NCBI GenBank assembly: GCA_903915315.1
Contig: CAIWSO010000220.1
Location: 1 to 9,428, forward strand
Source: an uncultured Spartobacteria bacterium
Lineage (GTDB): Bacteria; Verrucomicrobiota; Verrucomicrobiia; Chthoniobacterales; Terrimicrobiaceae
Length of the DNA stretch: 9,428 bases
Direction: 5' to 3'
This document shows, piece after piece, positions 1-5,649 of this stretch. A program made the position numbers and the translations under genes. A model generated the notes under the pieces. That model made no database searches. It saw only the letters and a list, made by a program, of their open reading frames with translations, and was not told where the DNA came from. Numbering within the stretch: the first letter of the stretch is position 1; the number at the start of each line of letters is the position of its first letter.

Positions 1-2
1 GC

Positions 3-323
3 TATGTGCACTTACTTAAGAGCCAGAGTGGCGAGGAGGTGCTCGAAGCCAAAGAGGCTTTTGAAGCCAGCCGTGGCCACCTCGGTGCCGCCGCCAAAGA
101 CTTGGGTGAAGCCGCCAGCACGACTTATCAGGACCTTCGCGAACAGGCCCGAGTGAAAACCGAAGACATCCGATACAAAGCAAACCATTTTTTGGATGAT
201 GCCTCTGGCTACGCACAGAGCTACCAGACCGAAGCTGAAGCCTACATCCGCGAGAATCCTCTCCAGTCCGTCGGCATCGCGCTTGGCGTTGGCTTCCTTC
301 TAGGGATTATCATCCGTCGTTGA
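3..323 (+). CDS. YqjD/ElaB-like (DUF883) C-tail-anchored membrane protein, probably 5'-truncated
   Basis: The protein is about 105 residues from an internal GTG at 6. The frame is open to the left edge, so the true start is probably outside the window. The N-terminal 80 residues are charged, Ala/Glu/Lys-rich and helical (coiled-coil-like). The C-terminus is one hydrophobic segment (about residues 85-103, counting the GTG as 1), preceded by ENPLQSVG and ending in Arg-Arg. That layout, including the small-residue-rich membrane helix after a 'xxPxQ' turn, is the signature of the ElaB/YqjD/YgaM family. E. coli YqjD is an inner-membrane protein that binds ribosomes in stationary phase; transfer of that role here is inference. 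The next gene is YqjE-like, which matches the E. coli gene order and strengthens the call. The promoter would lie upstream of the window. Confidence 0.8.
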   Translation, partial: YVHLLKSQSGEEVLEAKEAFEASRGHLGAAAKDLGEAASTTYQDLREQARVKTEDIRYKANHFLDDASGYAQSYQTEAEAYIRENPLQSVGIALGVGFLLGIIIRR

Positions 324-343
324 TTGGATCGAAAAATCATACC

Positions 344-769
344 ATGAGTGCTTCACAGCCGGAGCTTGATGGCCGGTCCACAGCTTCTCGTGGACTCATG
401 GCGGAAATCCTGAGTCTCATTGGATCTTCAGGCCGATATTTGCAGGCGATTTTAGCCTTGGCCGGGGAGGAATCTCGCGAAGCCCTTGCGCTCTACACCC
501 GCTTGCTGGTGATGCTGGCCGCCGCCTTCTTTTTTGCCGCCTTGGGCTACATACTCCTTGTGATAGCAGTGGTGTTTTTGGCAGCCCAGATTTTCGGTAT
601 TTCATGGTTGGTAATTTTTTCGGCACTCACGATCATCCACGGCTTGGCCGCCATCCTTTGCGCGAAGCATGTGCGGGATTACAGCCGCAGCCCGCTTTTC
701 ACCATCACCCGCCGAGAGATCACGCGCGATCTGGAAGCGCTTCAGAAGAACGCTCCCCGCCATGAGTAA
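344..769 (+). CDS. YqjE-like putative phage-holin superfamily III (DUF1469) membrane protein
   Basis: This is a 141-residue protein from ATG 344. A TTG at 320 would extend it, but it overlaps the previous stop codon and adds residues unlike the family. A polar N-terminus is followed by two hydrophobic segments (about 54-80 and 84-106) forming a hairpin, then a basic tail with PLFTITRREITRDLEALQK, matching the family's typical 'F..T..EL..DL..L' ending. The family is annotated as 'holin' by remote similarity only. In E. coli yqjE follows yqjD and encodes an inner-membrane protein of unknown function, and no lysis genes occur here, so a phage role is unlikely. Only a weak GGAT lies upstream, about 14 bases from the start. 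Its last codons overlap the next gene by 8 bases, which implies translational coupling. Confidence 0.82.
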   Translation: MSASQPELDGRSTASRGLMAEILSLIGSSGRYLQAILALAGEESREALALYTRLLVMLAAAFFFAALGYILLVIAVVFLAAQIFGISWLVIFSALTIIHGLAAILCAKHVRDYSRSPLFTITRREITRDLEALQKNAPRHE

Positions 770-1142
770 CAAGGAAGCCATTCTCGAGGAATTGCGGCGA
801 AGCCGTTTGGCCATTGCGCGTGACACGACTGCCATCACCGAAGAGTTTAACCTTCTCGGCAAGATCAAGCGCTCCGTGAAATCCCGCCCCTTGGCCTGGC
901 TAGGTGGCGCAGCCGCCCTTGGTTACATTTTTGCAGGTCCGAAGACAAAAACCCTCACAAAGAAAGTCCCTCAAAAAGGCGGTGACACGACCGAAAAGTC
1001 CGCATCGACCAGCAAGGATCGCCGACACTGGCTGATGACCGCTTTTGGTATCTTCAAAATGGCACTTCCTTTCGTTCGTCCCGCCATTTCGGCCTACGCG
1101 GCACGCCGATTGGGAGAATTTTCTGAGAAAATAGGCCGCTAA
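762..1142 (+). CDS. Small membrane protein, YqjK-like in position and layout
   Basis: The protein has 126 residues from ATG 762, which overlaps the end of the yqjE-like gene by 8 bases. A longer in-frame start at 669 lies deep inside that gene and is not favoured. Residues 1-42 are a charged helix. A short hydrophobic stretch follows at 44-58 (LAWLGGAAALGYIFAG), then a Lys/Thr/Ser-rich linker at 60-88, and a second apolar stretch at 90-113 ending in a basic amphipathic tail. In E. coli the third gene of the cluster, yqjK, has a comparable arrangement of charged helix, 'R-x-W/P-hydrophobic' segment and basic tail. I see similarity of layout and position, not convincing sequence identity, so the YqjK relation is an inference. 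The function is unknown. A purine-rich AGAAGAA lies 11 bases before the start. Confidence 0.75.
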   Translation: MSNKEAILEELRRSRLAIARDTTAITEEFNLLGKIKRSVKSRPLAWLGGAAALGYIFAGPKTKTLTKKVPQKGGDTTEKSASTSKDRRHWLMTAFGIFKMALPFVRPAISAYAARRLGEFSEKIGR

Positions 1143-1148
1143 TTTTTT

Positions 1149-2270
1149 ATGCATGATCCTCGTTTTGACAAACTGGCAGACGTTCTCACTCGCCACTCGA
1201 CCAAGCTGAAGGCTGGAGAAAAAGTTCTCATCGATATCTTTGATGCCCCCGATGCGATGGCTATTTCACTGATCCAAGCCACTCGATCCCGAGGCGCCAT
1301 TCCCTTCGTTCAAATGCACCACGCGCGTGTCTCACGTGAGATCGCTTTGGGAGCGGAGGAAGCCCATCTGACGATCGCCAGCGGCGTGGAACTGGCACGG
1401 ATGAAAAAGATGGATGCCTACATTGCAGTGAGAGGCAGCCACAACATCACGGAGATGAGTGATGTGCCCGACGAAAAAATGCGACTGATCTCCGGAGCGA
1501 TGCGCTCAGTGATGGATTGGCGCATCAACAAGACAAAGTGGGTCGTGCTTCGTTGGCCCACGCCCGCGATGGCGCAGCAAGCGCAGATGAGCACGCCGGC
1601 ATTCGAGGATTTTTACTTCAAGGTTTGCACGCTCGATTATAGCCGCATGGCCCCCGGCATGGCCGCGCTCAAAACGTTGATGGATGGCACGGACAAGGTT
1701 CAGCTCAAAGGCCCCGGAACAGACCTCCATTTTTCGATCAAGGGAATCGGCTCTGTGACTTGCGGCGGCGACCGCAACATCCCGGACGGTGAGGTTTTTT
1801 CTTGCCCCGTGAAGAAAAGCGTCGAGGGATTCGTGACCTTCAACGTGCCTAGCATTTATCAAGGCCAAGCATTTGATGGCGTCCGCTTGGAATTTTCAGC
1901 CGGAAAAATCGTCAACGCCACATCGAACAATACCACTGCGCTCAACCGGATCTTGGACAGCGACGAAGGGGCCCGCTACATCGGGGAATTCGCGTTGGGA
2001 TTCAACCCCCACATCCTCCACCCGATGCGCGATATCCTCTTTGACGAAAAAATCTCAGGCTCGTTCCATTTCACTCCCGGACAAGCCTACAAAACGGCCG
2101 GTAACGGCAACACCAGCCGCATCCACTGGGATATGGTCTGTATCCAACGCCCCGACTGCGGTGGCGGCGAAGTCTGGTTCGACGGAAAACTGATTCGCAA
2201 AGACGGTCTATTCATACCCACGGCGCTCAAAAAATTGAATCCCGACTACCTACTCGGAAAAGCGAAATAG
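1149..2270 (+). CDS. M29-family metallo-aminopeptidase (AmpS/PepS-like)
   Basis: This 373-residue protein resembles the M29 aminopeptidases, cytosolic dimetal enzymes that remove N-terminal residues from peptides. The six metal-site or catalytic residues of Thermus aminopeptidase T have clear counterparts: Glu215 in NIPDGEVF, Glu280 in IGEFALGF, His307 in GSFHF, Tyr314 in GQAY, and His326/Asp328 in SRIHWDMV. The spacings match the Thermus enzyme closely except for a gap about 12 residues shorter between the Tyr and the second His. The C-terminal EVWFDGKLIRKDGLF is also typical of the family. Overall length is somewhat under the usual 400-410. It starts 6 bases after the yqjK-like gene, so it is probably cotranscribed with the membrane-protein trio. 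No Shine-Dalgarno is visible. The metal (Zn, Co or Mn) and substrate preference cannot be read from sequence. Confidence 0.9.
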   Translation: MHDPRFDKLADVLTRHSTKLKAGEKVLIDIFDAPDAMAISLIQATRSRGAIPFVQMHHARVSREIALGAEEAHLTIASGVELARMKKMDAYIAVRGSHNITEMSDVPDEKMRLISGAMRSVMDWRINKTKWVVLRWPTPAMAQQAQMSTPAFEDFYFKVCTLDYSRMAPGMAALKTLMDGTDKVQLKGPGTDLHFSIKGIGSVTCGGDRNIPDGEVFSCPVKKSVEGFVTFNVPSIYQGQAFDGVRLEFSAGKIVNATSNNTTALNRILDSDEGARYIGEFALGFNPHILHPMRDILFDEKISGSFHFTPGQAYKTAGNGNTSRIHWDMVCIQRPDCGGGEVWFDGKLIRKDGLFIPTALKKLNPDYLLGKAK

Positions 2271-2296
2271 GAGTTTTTGGAGTTTAAGCGGGTCTG

Positions 2297-2314
2297 CGGC
2301 AATTTTGTTTGCCG
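2297..2314 (+). other. Small hairpin upstream of the PUR gene
   Basis: CGGCAA at 2297-2302 and TTGCCG at 2309-2314 form a perfect 6-bp stem with a T-rich 6-base loop. No T-run follows, so it is not a standard terminator. It lies 26 bases after the aminopeptidase stop codon and 37 bases before the PUR start. It could be a transcript-stabilising or attenuating structure, or chance. Confidence 0.3.
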
Positions 2315-2351
2315 TCAGGGAAGCAACCCGATAGTTGTTCAGCTATCTGAT

Positions 2352-2558
2352 ATGGAAAATACCTTGGCCTCTCGAGAATTGCAGATCGAGCGCAAACACG
2401 TCATCATTGAGTTGCGCGAAAATGACCGGGGAAGATTTCTCAAAATCACCGAAGAGGCCCACGGTCGCCGGAACTCGGTGATCATCCCCAGCACGGGCTT
2501 GGATGAGTTTGAAACCCTACTCGACGAGGTCCTCACCGCAGGCGAAGAGATAGAATAA
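2352..2558 (+). CDS. PUR-domain (DUF3276-type) DNA/RNA-binding protein
   Basis: This is a 68-residue protein from ATG 2352. An in-frame TTG at 2277 would add 25 residues that do not fit the domain. The sequence carries one PUR repeat: an antiparallel strand pair (RKHVIIELRENDRGRFLKITEE, residues 14-35, given here as the pattern R-K-x-V-I-I-E-L-R-E-N-x-R-G-R-F-L-K-I-x-E), a third strand containing NSVIIPS (41-47), and a helix with LDEFETLLDEVL (50-61). The 'RENxRGRFLKI' core is the family hallmark. Eukaryotic Pur-alpha has three such repeats; bacterial versions have one and dimerise, binding single-stranded DNA or RNA (BpuR of Borrelia is the best known). The cellular target here is unknown. 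No Shine-Dalgarno is obvious. The gene follows the aminopeptidase by 81 bases and may be read from the same transcript or its own promoter. Confidence 0.88.
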   Translation: MENTLASRELQIERKHVIIELRENDRGRFLKITEEAHGRRNSVIIPSTGLDEFETLLDEVLTAGEEIE

Positions 2559-2576
2559 TACCCGCTCAGTCGCAGA

Positions 2577-2606
2577 TTCCGGACAGCTCGTCCGAAGTCA
2601 CTTTTT
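2577..2606 (+). terminator. Possible weak terminator after the PUR gene
   Basis: CGGAC (2580-2584) pairs with GTCCG (2590-2594) around a 5-base loop, and TT/AA extend the stem across a one-base bulge. Five T's follow at 2602-2606. It lies 18 bases after the PUR stop and overlaps the last codons of the convergent permease gene. The stem is short, so strength is doubtful. Confidence 0.35.
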
Positions 2607-3482
2607 CCACCTCTCGAGGGATTCCTCGTGCAAATGGCGGCGCTTGAAATAGCGCGAAAGGATACCGTATCTCGGACTGAAAAAGTAGGCGAGAAGGAAT
2701 ATCGCTCCTAGTATCAAGACGATGGCCGGCCCAGATGGGATATTTGCCCAGAAGGAGAAGAGCAACCCGACCACGGCGCCTAATGTTCCTAGCGCTCCAC
2801 CACCCCAGAGAATGGTATCGAAGGAGTCGCTTAATAAGTAAATTGTTGCGGCGGGCAAGATCAGTAATCCCAGGGACAAGAGCACACCCACAGCTTGCAG
2901 CGAGGACACCATGGCCAAAACAATAAGCAGGATGAGCATGCCTAAAAGCCCCCCAACTGGAACCCCCTGACTCCGCGCAACCGAGGACTCGAAGATCGCG
3001 AGCAAAAGCGGACGTTGAAATGCCACGAGAAGGATCAGCGCGACACAGGTTATGGCATAACTCGTCCAAAGATCACTATCCCCAACCCCGAGGATGTTGC
3101 CGAAAAGGAAATGATCCAAACTCACCTTCACCCCTGCATATTTGATGAGGGCGATGCCAATGGCGAAGGCGATGATGTAGAGGGCGGCAATGGCGGTCTC
3201 TTCCTTCACCCGTGAACTTCGGGAAATAATGTGCCCGCCAAGCGCAACAAAAATGGCGGCGAGCAAGCCCCCCAAAAGAAGCCCCATAGGTGAGAGTCCG
3301 ACTAAAATCGCAGCTACGGCAAGGCCAGGCAGAAGCGAGTGCGAAAGGGCATCGGCCATGAGCGCAAGGCGCCGAATGACCACAAACGCACCGAGAAAGC
3401 CATTCGTGAAACCAATCAACACACAGGCCAAGAGAGCACGCTGCATGAATTCGTATTGGAAGGGTTCGAGAATCCAGTTCAT
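2598..3482 (-). CDS. Zinc/manganese ABC transporter permease (ZnuB/MntB/TroC family)
   Basis: The product is a 294-residue polytopic inner-membrane protein, the channel subunit of a divalent-metal importer. The start ATG at 3482 overlaps the stop codon of the ATPase gene (ATGA). An upstream extension of 30 residues is open but basic and unlike the family, so it is rejected. There are about eight to nine hydrophobic segments (roughly 16-37, 50-76, 73-88, 97-115, 140-158, 176-194, 196-216, 228-247, 251-268). Family motifs are present: LALMADALSHSLLPGLA near 39-55, VSSLQAVGVLLSLGLLILPAA near 192-212, and FWANIPSGPAIVL near 244-256. The C-terminal tail (RYFKRRHLHEESLERWKK) is charged and cytoplasmic, with two His residues. 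It is the last gene of the operon. Metal choice between Zn and Mn cannot be settled from the permease. Confidence 0.92.
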   Translation of the reverse strand: MNWILEPFQYEFMQRALLACVLIGFTNGFLGAFVVIRRLALMADALSHSLLPGLAVAAILVGLSPMGLLLGGLLAAIFVALGGHIISRSSRVKEETAIAALYIIAFAIGIALIKYAGVKVSLDHFLFGNILGVGDSDLWTSYAITCVALILLVAFQRPLLLAIFESSVARSQGVPVGGLLGMLILLIVLAMVSSLQAVGVLLSLGLLILPAATIYLLSDSFDTILWGGGALGTLGAVVGLLFSFWANIPSGPAIVLILGAIFLLAYFFSPRYGILSRYFKRRHLHEESLERWKK

Positions 3483-4222
3483 GCGTGTTCGTGGTGATGC
3501 CCGCTGAAGACGTGCATTGTGTAAGCGCGGTCGAGGTTTTCTTTGGTGAAGGCTTCCGCTGTGGGACCGCAAGCAACGGCTTCGCCATTGATCAGAAGAA
3601 TGTGATCAAAGAGGCCCTCTACGCTTTTGAGGTCGTGATGCGAGGCCATGACGAGCTTCCCGGCGTCGCGCAGTCGGCGCATGGCCACGGCAAAGGCTTC
3701 GGAGGCGTTGCGGTCGAGACCAGTGAATGGTTCGTCGAGCAGGTAGATGTGAGCCTGTTGGGCCCAAGCTCTAGCAAGAAAAGTTCGCTGTTGCTGCCCT
3801 CCCGAGAGAGCGGATATTTGCCTGTCTGCCAAATCCGCTAGGTCGCAAATCTCGAGGGCTTCAGCGACTGCGGCGGCATCTTTTGCCTGAAATTTTCCCC
3901 ATTTTCCGAGGGACGGATACCGCCCCATCTCGACGAGTCCGCGGACAGTGACTGGGAAATCCCAGTCCACGGCTTCTCGTTGCGGCACGTAGGCTATTGT
4001 GCGGCCGGCAGGCCCATCCAACTCATGCCCACAAAATTCAATGCGCCCCGTCTCAATCGGAAGTAATCCGGCAATAGCTTTGAGCAAAGTGGTCTTCCCT
4101 GCCCCATTCGGGCCCAGCAACGCAATGCAGGATCCGCATTGGAACGAGGCCGTGAGATGATGAACGGCCGGAATTCGGTTGTAGCTCACAGTGACGTCTT
4201 CGAGAGTGAGTTGATGGCTCAT
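3479..4222 (-). CDS. Zinc/manganese ABC transporter ATP-binding protein (ZnuC/MntB/TroB family)
   Basis: The 247-residue cytoplasmic ATPase subunit powers metal import. All ABC motifs are intact: Walker A GPNGAGKT (37-44), Q-loop Gln81, signature LSGGQQQR (139-146), Walker B IYLLDEP (159-165), D-loop GLD (168-170) and H-loop His196 in SHHDL. The stretch YVPQREAVDWDFPVTV (78-93), followed by MGRYPSLG, is typical of metal-type ATPases and especially frequent in manganese/iron importers. The protein ends in a short His-rich tail, GHHHEHA. Its ATG overlaps the stop of the unknown upstream gene (ATGA), and its own TGA overlaps the permease start in the same way, so the three genes are translationally coupled. 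No Shine-Dalgarno is visible, which fits reinitiation after the preceding stop. Confidence 0.94.
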   Translation of the reverse strand: MSHQLTLEDVTVSYNRIPAVHHLTASFQCGSCIALLGPNGAGKTTLLKAIAGLLPIETGRIEFCGHELDGPAGRTIAYVPQREAVDWDFPVTVRGLVEMGRYPSLGKWGKFQAKDAAAVAEALEICDLADLADRQISALSGGQQQRTFLARAWAQQAHIYLLDEPFTGLDRNASEAFAVAMRRLRDAGKLVMASHHDLKSVEGLFDHILLINGEAVACGPTAEAFTKENLDRAYTMHVFSGHHHEHA

Positions 4223-4644
4223 GGGGCAGGAATGGAAACAACGTCTTCAATGGTTTCGCCACCCCAGAGTGTGGCATCGGTCAGCGTTTTACCGGCAACC
4301 CGCACCTCGACTCGGAGCGCAGTATTTTTTTGAGAAGATGCAAACCGAGCCTTCACCACGAGATCCTCAGGCTTCACGGAATCCATCGTAAAGGTGGCAC
4401 TTAGAGAATCCGCTGCAGGCGAAGATTCCAGAGCCTTTTGCCCGATGGCGGAAACAGTCAGGTGTGCGGGAGGCGAGGCGGTGAGTGTGATATCGTAGGG
4501 GGTCATTTTTTTGGGGGAGGGTTCCGCATTCAACGCGGAACTAACGGGCTCTGGGCATTTGCGCGTAAGGAGAAAAACCGGAATGCCTGCAATCGAGAGA
4601 AAGCAGATCAAAATAACCAGTCGCAGTATCGGATGTCCTCTCAT
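4219..4644 (-). CDS. Unknown membrane-anchored protein within the metal ABC operon
   Basis: I do not recognise this 141-residue protein. Residues 6-27 are strongly hydrophobic after an N-terminal Arg (MRGHPILR), suggesting a signal anchor; no lipobox or good signal-peptidase site is evident, so the remaining ~110 residues probably face the periplasm while tethered. A Pro/Ser-rich linker (31-47) leads to a region rich in alternating polar and apolar residues (YDITLTASPPAHLTVSAIG near 50-68, SLSATFTMDSV at 80-90, LVVKARFASS at 95-104, LRVEVRVAGK at 110-119), which suggests a small beta-sandwich. Only one His and no Cys occur in the soluble part, so it is not an obvious metal binder. Its ATG lies 3 bases after the binding-protein stop, and its TGA overlaps the ATPase ATG. 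That tight placement suggests a role in metal uptake, but this is inference. Confidence 0.72.
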   Translation of the reverse strand: MRGHPILRLVILICFLSIAGIPVFLLTRKCPEPVSSALNAEPSPKKMTPYDITLTASPPAHLTVSAIGQKALESSPAADSLSATFTMDSVKPEDLVVKARFASSQKNTALRVEVRVAGKTLTDATLWGGETIEDVVSIPAP

Positions 4645-4647
4645 GCT

Positions 4648-5538
4648 TTACTGAAGCGCCCCTACGATCGTAGTGACATTGCTCTTCATCATTCCAATAT
4701 AGGTTCCCGCCTCGCCTACCCCAAGCCCATCGGCGTAGAGCGTTCCGCCCAGATTGGCACCGGTTTCAATCGTGATTTGCTGGAGGACCTTGGGGTTCTC
4801 GATATTTTCAGCGAAGATGGCTTTCACTCCAAAGGCTTTAATTTCTTGAATGAGATTACGGACTTTCTGCGATGACGGCTGATCCGATGTGGAGATCCCC
4901 TGCACGGGCAGAACCTGAAATCCATAGTCCCTCGCGAAGTAGCCAAGAGCATCGTGGGAGGTCACGAGTATCCTTTTTCTTTTGGGCAATACGGCCAGTT
5001 GAAGTCGGGTCCATTTCGCCAAGACTTTAAGCTTAGCCTCAAATGCCTTTGCGTTCGCTTCAAAGTGGGCGCGACCATCCGGATCCACTGCGATGAAAGC
5101 ATCCCGCAACTGAAGCGTGACGGACTCGACATTCGCGATGCTGTGCCACCAGTGGGGATCGGATGCACCATGCGAATGGCTGTGGTCGTGATGATCTTCT
5201 TCCGCGCAGGCGAGCGGTTTCACCGCAGATTCCGCCACAACGAATGTGACTCCGCTTTTTTGCACACTGGAACGAAGTTTGTCCAAATACGGCTCAAATC
5301 CCAACCCGCTCGCCAATACTATCTGCACATTCGATATCTTTTTAATGTCGCCCGGCGTGGGTTCGTAAAGGTGTGGGTCGCTCCCGGGCTTGATGATCTC
5401 GCGGACTTCCACCCGATCGCCCCCGACGTTCCGAGCGATATCAGTAAGCACCGTGCTAAGCGAAGCCACCTTGACTGGCTCCGCAAAGGCTCCCGTTACA
5501 AAACCGATAAAAATCAAAATTGAAAAAATCTGAAGCAT
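4648..5538 (-). CDS. Periplasmic zinc/manganese-binding protein (ZnuA/TroA family, cluster A-I)
   Basis: The protein has 296 residues from ATG 5538, with AGGA 10 bases upstream; a TTG at 5544 would add two residues. A signal peptide ends near residue 19 (GAFA/EP) with no lipobox Cys, so the mature protein is soluble and periplasmic. It delivers metal to the permease. The four expected ligands are visible: His56 in SDPHLYEP, His129 in DPHWWHS, His195 in VTSHDALGYFARDYG and Asp270 in LYADGLG. The spacing from the second to the third ligand matches TroA. A His-rich loop at 115-123 (DHHDHSHSH) lies just before the second ligand, as in zinc-specific ZnuA proteins. The third ligand is His rather than the Glu usual in manganese-specific PsaA-type proteins, so zinc is favoured. 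It is the first gene of the operon. Confidence 0.93.
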   Translation of the reverse strand: MLQIFSILIFIGFVTGAFAEPVKVASLSTVLTDIARNVGGDRVEVREIIKPGSDPHLYEPTPGDIKKISNVQIVLASGLGFEPYLDKLRSSVQKSGVTFVVAESAVKPLACAEEDHHDHSHSHGASDPHWWHSIANVESVTLQLRDAFIAVDPDGRAHFEANAKAFEAKLKVLAKWTRLQLAVLPKRKRILVTSHDALGYFARDYGFQVLPVQGISTSDQPSSQKVRNLIQEIKAFGVKAIFAENIENPKVLQQITIETGANLGGTLYADGLGVGEAGTYIGMMKSNVTTIVGALQ

Positions 5539-5550
5539 GAACAAAACATC

Positions 5551-5577
5551 CTAATAGCGGCATTTACTGCAAGTCAA
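5551..5577 (-). promoter_or_regulatory. Candidate promoter of the metal importer operon
   Basis: On the minus strand TTGACT (5577-5572) and TATTAG (5556-5551) resemble -35 and -10 boxes, with a 15-base spacer that is shorter than ideal. The -35 box sits in the centre of the palindrome at 5568-5582, so a bound repressor would block it. Transcription would start very near the ATG at 5538, giving a short leader. The match is modest. Confidence 0.3.
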
Positions 5578-5582
5578 TTGCA
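5568..5582. promoter_or_regulatory. 7-1-7 palindrome, candidate Fur/Zur-family operator
   Basis: The sequence TGCAAGT-C-AATTGCA is an inverted repeat with six of seven arm positions paired; the outer five (TGCAA/TTGCA) are perfect. A 7-1-7 layout is characteristic of operators for Fur-family metalloregulators (Fur, Zur, Mur). It lies 30 bases upstream of the metal-binding-protein ATG, where a metal-responsive repressor would be expected. The bases do not match the classical enterobacterial Zur or Fur consensus, so identity of the regulator is inferred from position and symmetry only. Two more TTGCA/TGCAA half-sites occur at 5601-5605 and 5631-5635. Confidence 0.45.
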
Positions 5583-5649
5583 TTTCAAAAAATGAATGGA
5601 TTGCATGAAGCCGCAAAGCAAAGCAAGATTTGCAACTTATAAAAAAACT

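Noticed and set aside
344..769. Phage lysis cassette suggested by the holin-superfamily label
   Set aside because: There is no endolysin, spanin or other phage gene nearby, and the neighbours match the chromosomal yqj cluster.
3483..3572. 30-residue N-terminal extension of the permease
   Set aside because: The extension is basic, lacks family similarity and would lie over the ATPase gene; the ATGA overlap at 3479-3482 gives the usual start.
4954..5523. 189-codon open frame on the plus strand across the metal-binding-protein gene
   Set aside because: It is antisense to a clear ZnuA/TroA-family gene, and its protein shows no domain.
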